Assembly: GCF_012273015.1 (NCBI RefSeq)
Contig: NZ_CP050954.1
Span: forward strand, 4,380,001-4,444,000
Origin: Hymenobacter sp. BT18
Lineage (GTDB): Bacteria; Bacteroidota; Bacteroidia; Cytophagales; Hymenobacteraceae
Direction of reading: 5' to 3'
Length of the DNA: 64,000 nt
In this document: piece after piece, positions 17,449 through 26,378 of the stretch
Layout: the number at the start of each line of letters is the position of its first letter
How positions within the stretch are numbered: position 1 is the stretch's first letter
Notes under the pieces: model-generated
What the model was told of the DNA's origin: nothing
Seen by the model: only the letters and a program-made list of their open reading frames with translations
The model's database searches: none
Made by a program: the position numbers and the translations under genes

Positions 17449-18753
17449 CTACAGCCGACGGATTTGAGCACCCAGGGCCGTGAGGCGCTTGTCGATGTAC
17501 TGGTAGCCGCGGTCAATCTGCTCTACGTTGTCAATCACGCTGCGGCCTTCGGCGGAAAGGGCCGCAATGAGCAGGGCCACGCCCGCCCGGATGTCGGGGG
17601 AGGTCATGTTGATACCGTGCAGCTGCTTCTGGCGGTCCAGGCCAATAACGGTGGCGCGGTGCGGGTCGCAGAGGATAACCTGGGCGCCCATGTCGATGAG
17701 CTTATCCACGAAGAACAGGCGCGACTCAAACATCTTCTGGTGAATGAGCACGGTTCCTTTGGCCTGGGTAGCCACCACCAGCACAATGCTGAGCAGATCG
17801 GGGGTGAAGCCGGGCCAGGTGTGGTCGGAAACCGTGAGGATGGAGCCGTCGAGGTAAGTAGCTATTTCGTAGTGGGCCTGGGCCGGAATGTGGATGTCGT
17901 CGCCGCGGAACTCCAGCTGAATGCCCAGCTTGCGGAAGGTGTCGGGGATGATACCCAACTCGGGAATCTGACAGTCCTTAATGGTGATTTCCGAGCCCGT
18001 CATGGCCGCCAGGCCGATGAAGGAGCCGATTTCAATCATGTCGGGCAACATGCGGTGGTCGGTGCCGCCCAGGCTTTCCACGCCCTCAATGGTCAGCAGG
18101 TTGGAGCCAATGCCGTTGATTTTCGCGCCCATGCGCACCAGCATCTTGCAAAGCTGCTGCAGGTACGGCTCGCAGGCTGCGTTGTAGATGGTAGTAGTGC
18201 CTTGGGCCAACACTGCGGCCATCACGATGTTGGCCGTACCCGTCACGGAGGCTTCGTCCAGCATCATGTACGTACCCGTCAGGCCATTTTCGGCCTTGAT
18301 GCGGTAAAAGTCGGAGCCTTCCATGGTTAGCTTGCCGCCCAGCTTTTCCAGCCCCAGGAAGTGCGTATCCATAGGCCGCCGACCAATTTTGTCGCCGCCG
18401 GGCTTGGGCAGCTGGCACTTGCCAAAACGCCCCAGCATGGGCCCCAAAATCATAACGGAGCCGCGCAAAGCCCCGGCCTGGGCCACAAACTCGGGCGTAT
18501 CAAGGTAGTCGAGGTTGACGGCGTCGGCCTGGAAGCGGTAGGTATCGGAGGCCAGCTTGCCCACTTTCACGCCCATGTCGCGCAGCAGCTCAATGAGCTT
18601 GTTTACATCCCGGATATCGGGGATGTTGCTGATGGTAACGGGCTCGGGCGTGAGCAGGACGGCGCACAGAATCTGCAGCGCTTCGTTTTTAGCGCCTTGG
18701 GGTACAATTTCGCCTTTCAGCGGGTGGCCGCCGATTACTTCAAATGAAGCCAT
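17449..18753 (-). CDS. murA: UDP-N-acetylglucosamine 1-carboxyvinyltransferase
   Basis: First committed step of peptidoglycan synthesis: transfers enolpyruvate from PEP to UDP-GlcNAc. The 434-residue protein has GAKNEALQILCAVLLT at 20-35 and the substrate loop KPGGDKIGRRPMDTH. The loop residue that is Cys115 in E. coli is Asp121 here. Cys-to-Asp at this site gives fosfomycin resistance in mycobacteria and Chlamydia, so intrinsic resistance is expected. It lies downstream of the DUF4290 gene on the same strand, with 120 bp between them containing repeated AGCTATCAGC and GCTGTTAGCT words. Confidence 0.95.
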   Translation of the reverse strand: MASFEVIGGHPLKGEIVPQGAKNEALQILCAVLLTPEPVTISNIPDIRDVNKLIELLRDMGVKVGKLASDTYRFQADAVNLDYLDTPEFVAQAGALRGSVMILGPMLGRFGKCQLPKPGGDKIGRRPMDTHFLGLEKLGGKLTMEGSDFYRIKAENGLTGTYMMLDEASVTGTANIVMAAVLAQGTTTIYNAACEPYLQQLCKMLVRMGAKINGIGSNLLTIEGVESLGGTDHRMLPDMIEIGSFIGLAAMTGSEITIKDCQIPELGIIPDTFRKLGIQLEFRGDDIHIPAQAHYEIATYLDGSILTVSDHTWPGFTPDLLSIVLVVATQAKGTVLIHQKMFESRLFFVDKLIDMGAQVILCDPHRATVIGLDRQKQLHGINMTSPDIRAGVALLIAALSAEGRSVIDNVEQIDRGYQYIDKRLTALGAQIRRL

Positions 18754-18874
18754 GGAGTAAGCTGTTAGCTATCAGCGGTTGGCTGTTAGCTTTTTTGTTC
18801 AAGAAAAAAATAGAGCAGGAGAAAGTGGTGGCTGCTCATAAAGCAAAAAGCCAGTAGCTATCAGCTAATAAAAG

Positions 18875-19600
18875 CTACTGCGGGGGTTGCTGGGGCTCCT
18901 GGCGGCTCTTTTTGCCACCCCGGCGCTGCTTGTCCCGGCGGTTGCCGGCGCCTCCGCTGCGGCGTCCTTCGCGGTCGGGGCGCTCCTGGCGGGGCTGGGG
19001 CACAATGAAGGGCGCCGGCCGGCCGCCGGCGGGAGCGGGAGCTACAGCAGTTTCAAACAAGCCTTGCACTTCTACCTGAGCGGGGTCGAGGGTGAGCTTG
19101 CCGCCCGAAAGGTCTTTAAGGTGCTTGAGGATGGTGACATCCTTGGCGTTTTCCTTGTTGTGGGAGCGGTACAGGAACTTCATGGTGCGGCCGATGGTGA
19201 TGGTGGCCTGCTCACGCTCCTGCGGGTCTTCAATCGTCAGGGCCTTTTCCACCAGCAGCTCTATGCCCCGGCCGTAGGCGCGCAGCTTGAGGGCTTTCTG
19301 GGGGTAGGGCAGGGGCTTGGGATGCTCATTGAGGGCTTTCAGGCCTTTCAGCTCAAAGGGCGCGTCAATGTCCAGATTCTCATCTGCCATTTCGTACAGA
19401 TGATTCCACACCTTCTGCTGGGCATCGGGCTGGTCGCGCAAGCCGGGCTGCAGGCGGAAAATAAGCTGCACCAGCTGCTGGGCCCGCTTGCTGCGCTCAT
19501 CCCGGTCTTCTATATCGTGGAGCTGCTGGATAAGCTGGTAGGTGCTCTGGCCGTACTCGCGCTGTAGCAGCTCGTGTTTATGCAGGGAAGGTAATGGCAT
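18875..19600 (-). CDS. DUF4290 protein
   Basis: Bacteroidota-specific protein of about 241 residues and unknown role, usually next to murA. The domain (about 10-180) shows REYGQSTYQLIQQL, KVWNHLYEMADENLDID, and MKFLYRSHNKENAKD. The last 60 residues are Arg/Gly/Lys-rich (RRGGKKSRQEPQQPPQ) and probably bind nucleic acid or are disordered. Start at the ATG at 19600, because the 27 residues before it do not fit the family and the -7 element CAAATATA (complement of TATATTTG) sits at 19619-19626. Confidence 0.85.
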   Translation of the reverse strand: MPLPSLHKHELLQREYGQSTYQLIQQLHDIEDRDERSKRAQQLVQLIFRLQPGLRDQPDAQQKVWNHLYEMADENLDIDAPFELKGLKALNEHPKPLPYPQKALKLRAYGRGIELLVEKALTIEDPQEREQATITIGRTMKFLYRSHNKENAKDVTILKHLKDLSGGKLTLDPAQVEVQGLFETAVAPAPAGGRPAPFIVPQPRQERPDREGRRSGGAGNRRDKQRRGGKKSRQEPQQPPQ

Positions 19601-19618
19601 GGGAAAAGAAAAGGTCGC

Positions 19619-19626
19619 CAAATATA
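19619..19626 (-). promoter_or_regulatory. -7 element for DUF4290-murA
   Basis: On the - strand this reads TATATTTG, matching TAnnTTTG. It gives a very short leader before the ATG at 19600. The -33 TTG is not evident. Confidence 0.4.
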
Positions 19627-19750
19627 CGCCAAACCTCCCGCCGACCGTCAGCTGACTAGCTACGACCCGGACAGGAGGCAAAGCGCGGTAGCGCGAAAGA
19701 GAAATGCGCCACCTAAAGTAGCGCGAATAACAACAAGATGCGCAGGGAAC

Positions 19751-22009
19751 TTAGTGTACCCGCAGCTTGGCGAAGGAAAGCAGCAGCGTTTTCTCGCCTA
19801 CTTCCTCAAACTCAATAATGGCTTTGGTGGAGCCCTGCACGGTTTCGAGCTTGGTCACGGTGCCAAAGCCGAACTTGGGATGCTCTACGCGCTGGCCGGT
19901 TTGCAGGTTGCTGGTGTCGGAGGGCTTGAAATCGGCGGGCGGGGTGTACTTGGTGGCGGCCAGCTTGCGCGGAGCCTGGGGGACCAAGTTGCTGCGCCGC
20001 TCAAACACGTGCCCGAACGGCGACTCGCCCGGTCCGGCGCTGCCGATGGGCCCGGCCGAGAACTTGAAGTCCACGTACTGCGGGTCGATTTCGTCGAGGA
20101 AGCGGCTTTTCTCGCAGCTGCGCAGGTTGCCCCACTGGTAGCGGGACGTGGCGTAGCTTAGGGTAAGCTTTTTCTCGGCCCGCGTAATAGCCACGTAGAA
20201 CAGGCGGCGCTCCTCCTCCAGATCGGCCCGGGAGGTAATCATCATCTGGCTAGGAAAGAGGTTTTCCTCCAAGCCTACGATGTACACGTTGCGAAACTCC
20301 AGCCCCTTGGCCGAGTGGATGGTCATCAGCGTTACCTGCTCGCCTTCACTCTGGGCGTCCTTGGTGTCGGCGTCTGTAACAAGGGCAATGTCCTGCAGGA
20401 AGGCGCTAAGGCTCTTTTCCTCGCGCTCGGGGTCTTCCACGAAGGCCTTGACGCCGTTCAGGAGTTCCTGGATGTTCTCGTAGCGGGAGAGGCCCTCGAT
20501 GCTTTTGTCGGCGTAGAGCTCCTCAATCATGCCCGAGTTCTTGGCAATGAACTTGGCGGCCTCAAATGCGTCTTCCTTGGCCGCCACGGCTGTGTACGCC
20601 TTGATTTTCTCGGCGAAGTCTACAATGGGGTTGGCCGCACGCGTGGGCAGGAACTGGTCGGCATTGCTGACTACCTCCCAGATGGTGTGGTTTGACTCCT
20701 CAGCCGCGTTAATGAGCTTGGCAATGGTGGTGTCGCCGATGCCGCGCTTGGGGTAGTTGATGACGCGGCGCAGGGCCTGCTCGTCGTTGGGGTTCACCGT
20801 GAGGCGCAGGTAGGCCACCAGGTCCTTGATTTCCTTGCGCTGGTAGAAGCTCAGGCCGCCCACAATCTTGTACTTGATGTTGAGCTTGCGCAGGGCTTCC
20901 TCCATGGCCCGGCTCTGGGCATTGGTGCGGTACAGGATGGCAAAGTCGTCGTAGGACAAGTGCTGGTTCATCTTGTCCTCGTAGATGCTGTTGGCCACCA
21001 GCTTGCCTTCCTCGTTGTCGGAAGCGGCTTTCAGCACCTCAATCAGCGGGCCCTCCTCGTTGTCGGAGAAGACATCTTTGCGCAGCTGGGCCTGGTTGTT
21101 TTTGATGACGGAGTTGGCCGCCTTCACAATGGTTTTGGTGGAGCGGTAGTTCTGCTCCAGCTTGAACACCTGCAGCTCGGGGTAGTCCTTCTCGAAGTTG
21201 AGAATGTTCTGAATATCGGCCCCGCGGAAGGCGTAGATGCTCTGCGCGTCGTCGCCCACCACGCAAATGTTGCGGTCCTTAGCCGCCAGCTTGCGGGCAA
21301 TCAGGTACTGGGAGTAGTTGGTGTCCTGGTACTCGTCCACCATCACGTACCGGAAAATGTGCTGGTACTTGTTAAGCACATCGGGGTGGTCCTTGAACAG
21401 CACGTTGGTCTGGTAGAGCAGGTCGTCGAAGTCCATGGCCCCGGCCTTGAAGCAGCGGTTGGCGTACTGCTGGTAAATCACGCCGAGCTTGGGTCGCATG
21501 GCCGCCTCGTCGTCCTGCCGGATGACGGGGTCGTTGAGGTACTGCTGCACCGAAATGAGCTTGTTCTTGGCCGAGGAAATCCGGCTCAGCACCATGTTGG
21601 GCTTGTACATCTTATCGTCCAGCTCCAGCTCCTTCAGAATCTGGCCGATGAGGGTTTTCGAGTCCTGGGTGTCGTAGATGGTGAAGGAGCGGGGGTAACC
21701 GATTTTATCGGCCTCGGAGCGCAGAATGCGGGCGAAGATGCTGTGGAAGGTGCCCATCCACAGGTTCTTGGCATTTGGCCCCACCACTTTCTCGATGCGG
21801 GCGCGCATTTCCTTGGCCGCCTTGTTGGTGAAGGTGAGGGCCAGGATGTGAAACGGGTCAACGCCCTGCTCCAGCAGGTTGGCAATGCGGTAGGTAAGCA
21901 CCCGGGTTTTGCCCGAGCCCGCGCCGGCTATAATCATGCAGGGCCCGTCGATTTGCATCACGGCGGCCGCCTGCGAGGGGTTCAATAACGAAAGATAATC
22001 CAGTCCCAT
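19751..22009 (-). CDS. UvrD/PcrA-type ATP-dependent DNA helicase
   Basis: Superfamily 1A 3'-5' helicase of 752 residues acting in repair and replication. Motifs in order: Walker A GAGSGKTRVLTYRIANLL, motif Ia LTFTNKAAKEM, motif II VDEYQDTN, motif III VGDDAQSIYAFRGADI, motif IV YRSTKTI, motif V TIHSAKGLEF, and motif VI YVAITRAEKKL. The C-terminal tail ends with a Tudor-like VEHPKFGFGTV segment that in PcrA contacts RNA polymerase. Whether to call it uvrD or pcrA is a naming matter. Divergent from the DUF3109 gene. Confidence 0.96.
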   Translation of the reverse strand: MGLDYLSLLNPSQAAAVMQIDGPCMIIAGAGSGKTRVLTYRIANLLEQGVDPFHILALTFTNKAAKEMRARIEKVVGPNAKNLWMGTFHSIFARILRSEADKIGYPRSFTIYDTQDSKTLIGQILKELELDDKMYKPNMVLSRISSAKNKLISVQQYLNDPVIRQDDEAAMRPKLGVIYQQYANRCFKAGAMDFDDLLYQTNVLFKDHPDVLNKYQHIFRYVMVDEYQDTNYSQYLIARKLAAKDRNICVVGDDAQSIYAFRGADIQNILNFEKDYPELQVFKLEQNYRSTKTIVKAANSVIKNNQAQLRKDVFSDNEEGPLIEVLKAASDNEEGKLVANSIYEDKMNQHLSYDDFAILYRTNAQSRAMEEALRKLNIKYKIVGGLSFYQRKEIKDLVAYLRLTVNPNDEQALRRVINYPKRGIGDTTIAKLINAAEESNHTIWEVVSNADQFLPTRAANPIVDFAEKIKAYTAVAAKEDAFEAAKFIAKNSGMIEELYADKSIEGLSRYENIQELLNGVKAFVEDPEREEKSLSAFLQDIALVTDADTKDAQSEGEQVTLMTIHSAKGLEFRNVYIVGLEENLFPSQMMITSRADLEEERRLFYVAITRAEKKLTLSYATSRYQWGNLRSCEKSRFLDEIDPQYVDFKFSAGPIGSAGPGESPFGHVFERRSNLVPQAPRKLAATKYTPPADFKPSDTSNLQTGQRVEHPKFGFGTVTKLETVQGSTKAIIEFEEVGEKTLLLSFAKLRVH

Positions 22010-22048
22010 GCGAAAGTCAGTCGGAAACTAAGCTTGTTGGCTTGTTAG

Positions 22049-22094
22049 CAAAGGTACGGCTTTGCCACCGCGTGACGAAACGGGGTTATCTTTG
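22049..22094. promoter_or_regulatory. Divergent promoters of the helicase and DUF3109 genes
   Basis: The - strand has TACCTTTG at 22056-22049, about 40 bp before the helicase ATG. The + strand has TATCTTTG at 22087-22094 with a TTG at 22062-22064 (spacing 22), about 94 bp before the DUF3109 ATG. Both match the Bacteroidota -7 form TAnnTTTG. Confidence 0.6.
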
Positions 22095-22108
22095 TGTTTC
22101 CGATTTCC

Positions 22109-22174
22109 CGCAGAAGGTTTCGCCGATACGCAGAACGTTCTGCGCCCTCTGCGAAACCTTCTGCGCCCTCTGCG
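22109..22174 (+). repeat. Nested inverted and direct repeats in the DUF3109 leader
   Basis: 15-bp perfect inverted arms at 22109-22123 and 22151-22165 (CGCAGAAGGTTTCGC and its complement). The loop contains a perfect 16-bp palindrome, CGCAGAACGTTCTGCG, at 22129-22144. Two direct copies of TTCTGCGCCCTCTGCG lie at 22138-22153 and 22159-22174. All of it is downstream of the putative promoter, so it would be transcribed as the 5' leader. Confidence 0.85.
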
Positions 22175-22187
22175 GGAACCCACTGCC

Positions 22188-22769
22188 ATGATTATCATTC
22201 AAAATACCGTCATTTCCGACGACGTTCGGGACAACTTCTTTGTCTGCAACCTAGAGGCCTGTAAAGGCGCCTGCTGCGTGGAGGGCGACCTGGGCGCGCC
22301 GCTGGAAACCGCCGAGCTGGCCATTCTGGAGCAGGAGTATGAGAACATCAAGCCCTTTCTGACGGAGGCCGGCCGCGCCGCTATTGAGGAGCAGGGCCTC
22401 TACATCAAAGACTGGGAAGACGACTACAGCACTACTACCATCAACGACCGGGAGTGCGCCTACGCTCTTTACGACGAGCGGGGCATTCTCAAGTGCGGCA
22501 TCGAGGAAGCCTATCTGGCCGGGGCTACCTCGTTCAAAAAACCCATCAGCTGCCACCTATACCCCATCCGCATCACCAAGTACGAGGACTTCGAAGCCCT
22601 GAACTACGACCGGTGGAACATCTGCAACCCGGCCTGTTCGTTTGGTGCCAACCTGGGCGTGCGCATCTACCAGTTCCTAAAGGAGCCCCTGATTCGCAAG
22701 TACGGCGAGGCGTGGTACTGGGAGCTGGTGACGGAAATTGAGACGAACAGCCCGCCGGTTAACTCTTAG
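22188..22769 (+). CDS. DUF3109 cysteine-rich protein
   Basis: Conserved 193-residue protein of unknown function. The cysteine clusters are CNLEACKGACC near residue 20, a Cys near DRECAYA, KCGIEEA, ISCHLYP and ICNPACSF, a pattern that suggests a bound iron-sulfur cluster or zinc, as in YkgJ-type proteins. Start at the ATG at 22188 (MIIIQNTVISDD); the 42 codons before it translate the repeat-rich leader and are not part of the family. It is divergent from the helicase gene. The family is widespread in Bacteroidota. Confidence 0.88.
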   Translation: MIIIQNTVISDDVRDNFFVCNLEACKGACCVEGDLGAPLETAELAILEQEYENIKPFLTEAGRAAIEEQGLYIKDWEDDYSTTTINDRECAYALYDERGILKCGIEEAYLAGATSFKKPISCHLYPIRITKYEDFEALNYDRWNICNPACSFGANLGVRIYQFLKEPLIRKYGEAWYWELVTEIETNSPPVNS

Positions 22770-22841
22770 ATTAAGCAAACGCCGGCCGGGTAGTGCGTTA
22801 CGGTCCGGGATTCTTGGCCGCTGATTGAAGTTGGTAGTTCT

Positions 22842-24038
22842 TTACTTCATCAAGTCCCGCCGCATCTTCAAGGACAGGCGCAAGGAGTCCTGCCGCCAGC
22901 GGCCCAGCAAACGAAGCGTGTCCGGCTTGGCCAGCGTGTACTGCCAGGGGTGGGGGGCACCGTACTCGTTGTTTTCGCTGCGGGCAATGAGCTGCAGAAC
23001 CGATTGGGGCTGCGCCGAGTCGGGTTCCGTTATGAACCGGTCGCGGCGGAAGGCGTTGCGCAGCACGGCGTTGGCCGCCTGAAAGTAGGCGCGGGACGGC
23101 CAGGCTGAGTCGGTGGCGGCAACCGGCTGCCAGCGGCCCGCCGTCCACCGCTCGGCTTGCACGGTTTCCCACACGCCGGTAACGGGCAGCACCTGGGCCT
23201 GCTCGGCGGCGTAGGCCCGAACGCCAATGGTGTCCTGCCCCACGACATAGAGCATAGCCAGCGTGAGCAGGGTGCCCAGGCCCCAGTATACCCAGCGCCC
23301 CCGCGGCCCGAAGCGGGCCCCCGTAGCAGGCAGGGTGCGAGGGGCGGCCGGACGGTGCAAAATGAAGAACTGCCAGAGCCGGTCAGCATCCTGGACCAGG
23401 AGCAGCAGCGCCAAGGCCAAGTACGTGCCCGAGCCAATCTTCACGCACACGTCGAAAAACAGGTTGATGACGAAGACGTTGAGCATCACCACCGTGGCAA
23501 CAAAAGCACCCAGGGTGCGGGTACGACGAAACAACAGCAGCACTGCTGGCAGGACCTCGCCCCACCCCAGAAATTGCTGATACGCCCGCGAATAGCCAAA
23601 AAACTGCCAGGCCACGCGCATGGGCGTCAGCTCGGCCGGGGGCGTATCGAGGTTGGCCCACAGGCGTGGAAACTGGGTGGCAAACACTTTCGAGCTACCA
23701 TAGACAAACAGCTGCATGCTCAGGTACAGGACAATCACGTCGAGCAAGACGGCCCCTACGGCCCACCGCCGCTTCGTCCACTGCTGAGCCAGCGCCAAGC
23801 TGATGCCGGTCAACAAACCCCAACTCAGTCCAACGCGGAGGGCCAGCCATTGCGCTGGGGTATCCCCGCAACTTGAGCTTACCTCGGCCAGCGGCTCAAT
23901 CAGTCCTAAGGCTACGGATGCTTCGTACAGCCACGGGGCTAGCACCAGTCCGAGGCCTGCGGCGGCGGCCACGGTATTCAGTTGGTGCCAGCCGGAGGGG
24001 CACGGGCGCAGTTCGGGAGAAGCGGGGGAGGAGGACAT
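22842..24038 (-). CDS. DoxX-like integral membrane protein
   Basis: A 398-residue protein with about seven hydrophobic segments in the first 260 residues, including WGLLTGISLALAQQW, YLSMQLFVYGSSKVFA and GWGEVLPAVLLLFRRTRTLG. The YxxxK pattern and the WGEVLPA segment recall the DoxX superfamily. The C-terminal 120 residues form a soluble domain with WETVQAERW and REN-type polar segments. Function is unknown. Start at the ATG at 24038; a TTG three codons upstream is less likely. It has no obvious operon partner and lies tail to tail with DUF3109. Confidence 0.65.
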   Translation of the reverse strand: MSSSPASPELRPCPSGWHQLNTVAAAAGLGLVLAPWLYEASVALGLIEPLAEVSSSCGDTPAQWLALRVGLSWGLLTGISLALAQQWTKRRWAVGAVLLDVIVLYLSMQLFVYGSSKVFATQFPRLWANLDTPPAELTPMRVAWQFFGYSRAYQQFLGWGEVLPAVLLLFRRTRTLGAFVATVVMLNVFVINLFFDVCVKIGSGTYLALALLLLVQDADRLWQFFILHRPAAPRTLPATGARFGPRGRWVYWGLGTLLTLAMLYVVGQDTIGVRAYAAEQAQVLPVTGVWETVQAERWTAGRWQPVAATDSAWPSRAYFQAANAVLRNAFRRDRFITEPDSAQPQSVLQLIARSENNEYGAPHPWQYTLAKPDTLRLLGRWRQDSLRLSLKMRRDLMK

Positions 24039-24328
24039 TAGTAGCAAATACAGTAGTGTTTGAATATAGAATACAAGCTCCTAAAGTCAAGCATTGGATT
24101 TACTTAGGCAGTCGAAGAGAAACAACTGGAACGGGCCGACTCGCGGTAGGTAGTTGCTTGCTCAACTCGCCGCTTTCGCCGGGGTATATGCCCACGGGTG
24201 GCCTCGTGAAAGCGGGCACCGTTCCTAACTTTGGAAGGAGCGGATGCTGAGCTTTGGAGCAACGGGGGGCAGATAATAAAACAGGCCGCCTACGAGGTAG
24301 GCGGCCTGTTGTTAGGCTGTCAAGGCAA
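24039..24328. other. Intergenic region
   Basis: 290 bp without a supportable gene. It contains TAACTTTG at 24226-24233 on the + strand, which fits the -7 form but faces the 3' end of the amylase gene and leads to no ORF of note. The amylase terminator is in its right part. Confidence 0.5.
24279..24311 (-). terminator. Terminator of the alpha-amylase gene
   Basis: A stem of about 13 bp (ACAGGCCGCCTA and its complement) with a 5-base loop. On the - strand it is followed by TTTTATTAT. It lies 18 bp past the amylase stop. Confidence 0.85.
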
Positions 24329-26140
24329 TTACTGCCAGGTGTCGGTGCGCGTCATGCTGGTGCCCGAGGGCGTGAAGGTGCGGTTGGAACCGCCTTCCCA
24401 GAGCACGTTGCCGGCCCCATCCTTGCGGATGTACTTGTACTGCACGCTCACACCGCTGGTCAGGCTTACGGTGCCTTTCCACACAGGCCAGGTAGCGCCG
24501 CTGAGCTTGATAGCGTTGGCGGTGTTCCAGCTGCCCAACTGGGCGGTGCTGCCCACTACGTACACATCCTGACCCGTTACGGTGTTGCTGTAGTTTACAT
24601 TAAACGAAACGGCCGTGGTGCCCGTGGGTGGTGGCGGGGGAGGAGGCGTGCCACCGGGTACCCATACGGCGTAGCTGCGGGCATTTACCGGGAAGTTGCC
24701 GGTGCCGTTGGCATCAGTGGTTACAGTGCCGCTGGTGTTGCCGGTTTTGTCGGTCAGCGTAGCGTTTTTGAAGGGCGTGGTCAGGGTTTTGGTGCGGGCC
24801 GAGCCGCCGTCGTTGAGCAACATCAGCAAACCAGCGTGCGAAGAGTCGCCAGCGCGGGAGTAAGCGTATACGTCGGCGTCGTTGGCGCTGGTGTACTCCG
24901 AGGCAGCGCCGTAGGCGTTGGCCTGGCGAATCCCGATGAGGGTCTTGATCTGGTTGCCCAGGCCGTAGTTGTAGTAGTCTTTGTAGAACACGCATGGGTA
25001 GCCGTTGGCCCGGGTCAGGATGTAGGCGTAGGCTAGCATCTTCAGGTTGGTCACGGGCGAGTACAGGGCGCCGGGGTGGTCGGTATCGTGGTTATCCACG
25101 AACGACACGGACAGCGTGGGGTTCGACTCGGTGAAGCCGGCGAACTGCAGGCCGCGCATATCCCAGGCTCCGTTGCCATTGCTCATGTCCTGGAAGGTGT
25201 AGTGCAGGGGCACATCGAAGAGGCTGGTACGCCCACCCGTAGCGGCGGCATAGTTCTTCAGATCCTGCAGGTTACGGAACCAGGCCTCCGACACGGCAAA
25301 GCGGCCACTGGTGCCCTTCACAGCATCCAGCCACTGGTTTACGTAGGGCGTGTAGATGTGCTTGGTGGCGTCAAGACGGTAGCCGTCAAGCTGCAGCTTA
25401 GTGGTAATCCAGTTACCCCAGTTGATGGTTTCGGTGGCGTTGGCGGAGTTGTTGTTGTACTGAATTTCCGAGCCTAGCAGGTTGTCGTAGGCGTCGTTGT
25501 TGGCGTAGGGCTGGAAGTCCCAGCTTTTCCACTGGTACCAGCCATTGTTGGGCGCCTGCTGCGTGCCAGTAAAGTTGTTGAAGGTATACTTGTAGGAGCT
25601 GTAGGTGTTGCCGCGGCCAGGGAAGTTGAACTTGGTATACACCAGGTTACCGTTCACATTTTCCTGCGCATCGGCCCAGGTCAGGTGGTTCATCACCATG
25701 TCCTCGTACACCTGAATGCCTTGGCCGTGCAGCGAAGTAATAGCCGATTGCAGCTGGCCGATGGTGCCATAGCGGGTAGCCACGGTGCCTTTCTGATTGA
25801 ACTCGCCCAGGTCGTAGCGGTCGTACACGCCGTAGCCTACATCGGCCTGGCTGCCACCTTTGTACGCCGGGGGTAGCCAGAGGGCCGTAATGCCAGCTGC
25901 TTTCAGTTCCGCGGCCCGGGAGCCCAGCACCTGCCACCAAGTACCTTGGGCGTTACTAATGGGCACATCCCAGTAAAAAGCCTGCATCATCACGCCATTC
26001 ACCGCCACGGCGTTCTTGGTAGTAGTGGCAGTCATGGGTGCCTGCGTCCGGCCAGGCTGCACCTGATCTTTCGTGCACGAGGACACAAGGGTGCCCGTAG
26101 CTGACAGCCCTAGCAGGGCCGCCGCAAGTAATTTTTTCAT
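24329..26140 (-). CDS. Alpha-amylase lipoprotein (GH13) with CBM20
   Basis: Surface or periplasmic starch-degrading enzyme of 603 residues. The lipobox LVSSC puts the lipid cysteine at 22. The GH13 barrel has VMNHL (149-153), nucleophile Asp257 (DGYRLDATKH), acid/base Glu285 (FAVSEAWF) and Asp352 (FVDNHDTD). An all-beta domain C is followed by a proline linker (seven Pro in a row) and a CBM20 starch-binding domain at about 505-603 (VYVVGSTAQLGSWN). It is not part of a SusCD locus. The upstream region has several palindromes that may be operators. Confidence 0.95.
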   Translation of the reverse strand: MKKLLAAALLGLSATGTLVSSCTKDQVQPGRTQAPMTATTTKNAVAVNGVMMQAFYWDVPISNAQGTWWQVLGSRAAELKAAGITALWLPPAYKGGSQADVGYGVYDRYDLGEFNQKGTVATRYGTIGQLQSAITSLHGQGIQVYEDMVMNHLTWADAQENVNGNLVYTKFNFPGRGNTYSSYKYTFNNFTGTQQAPNNGWYQWKSWDFQPYANNDAYDNLLGSEIQYNNNSANATETINWGNWITTKLQLDGYRLDATKHIYTPYVNQWLDAVKGTSGRFAVSEAWFRNLQDLKNYAAATGGRTSLFDVPLHYTFQDMSNGNGAWDMRGLQFAGFTESNPTLSVSFVDNHDTDHPGALYSPVTNLKMLAYAYILTRANGYPCVFYKDYYNYGLGNQIKTLIGIRQANAYGAASEYTSANDADVYAYSRAGDSSHAGLLMLLNDGGSARTKTLTTPFKNATLTDKTGNTSGTVTTDANGTGNFPVNARSYAVWVPGGTPPPPPPPTGTTAVSFNVNYSNTVTGQDVYVVGSTAQLGSWNTANAIKLSGATWPVWKGTVSLTSGVSVQYKYIRKDGAGNVLWEGGSNRTFTPSGTSMTRTDTWQ

Positions 26141-26378
26141 GAATGGTGGGTTTTTGTAAGAGAGATTATGCTAGCAATACTAGGTATAATCCTAGGAAAT
26201 ATTGGAATAGAATTTTGGCATTTTTAGCCTGCATTCTACGGGTGAGTAATCACTCAAAACGTTGAAATACAGCATTTTAAACGTTTGTGTTAATTTGCTT
26301 ATGGCGAAATTTCGCCTTTAAAAAGTATTCGCTAATAATTAATTAGTACAATTGTCTGGTTGAGGTTGAGAAGATGAC
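26141..26378. promoter_or_regulatory. AT-rich amylase upstream region with palindromes
   Basis: This 238-bp region between the amylase and EamA genes is much richer in A/T than its surroundings. It holds two AACGTT palindromes at 26259-26264 and 26280-26285, with centres 21 bp apart (two helical turns); a perfect 14-bp palindrome GGCGAAATTTCGCC at 26303-26316; and CTAGG/CCTAG arms around TATAAT near 26179-26195. These look like sites for a sugar-responsive repressor. No exact TAnnTTTG was found. Confidence 0.5.

Noticed and set aside
24226..24311. Small RNA from a -7 element to the hairpin before the amylase 3' end
   Set aside because: The -7 match has no -33 partner, and the hairpin's T-run is on the - strand, so it is better explained as the amylase terminator.
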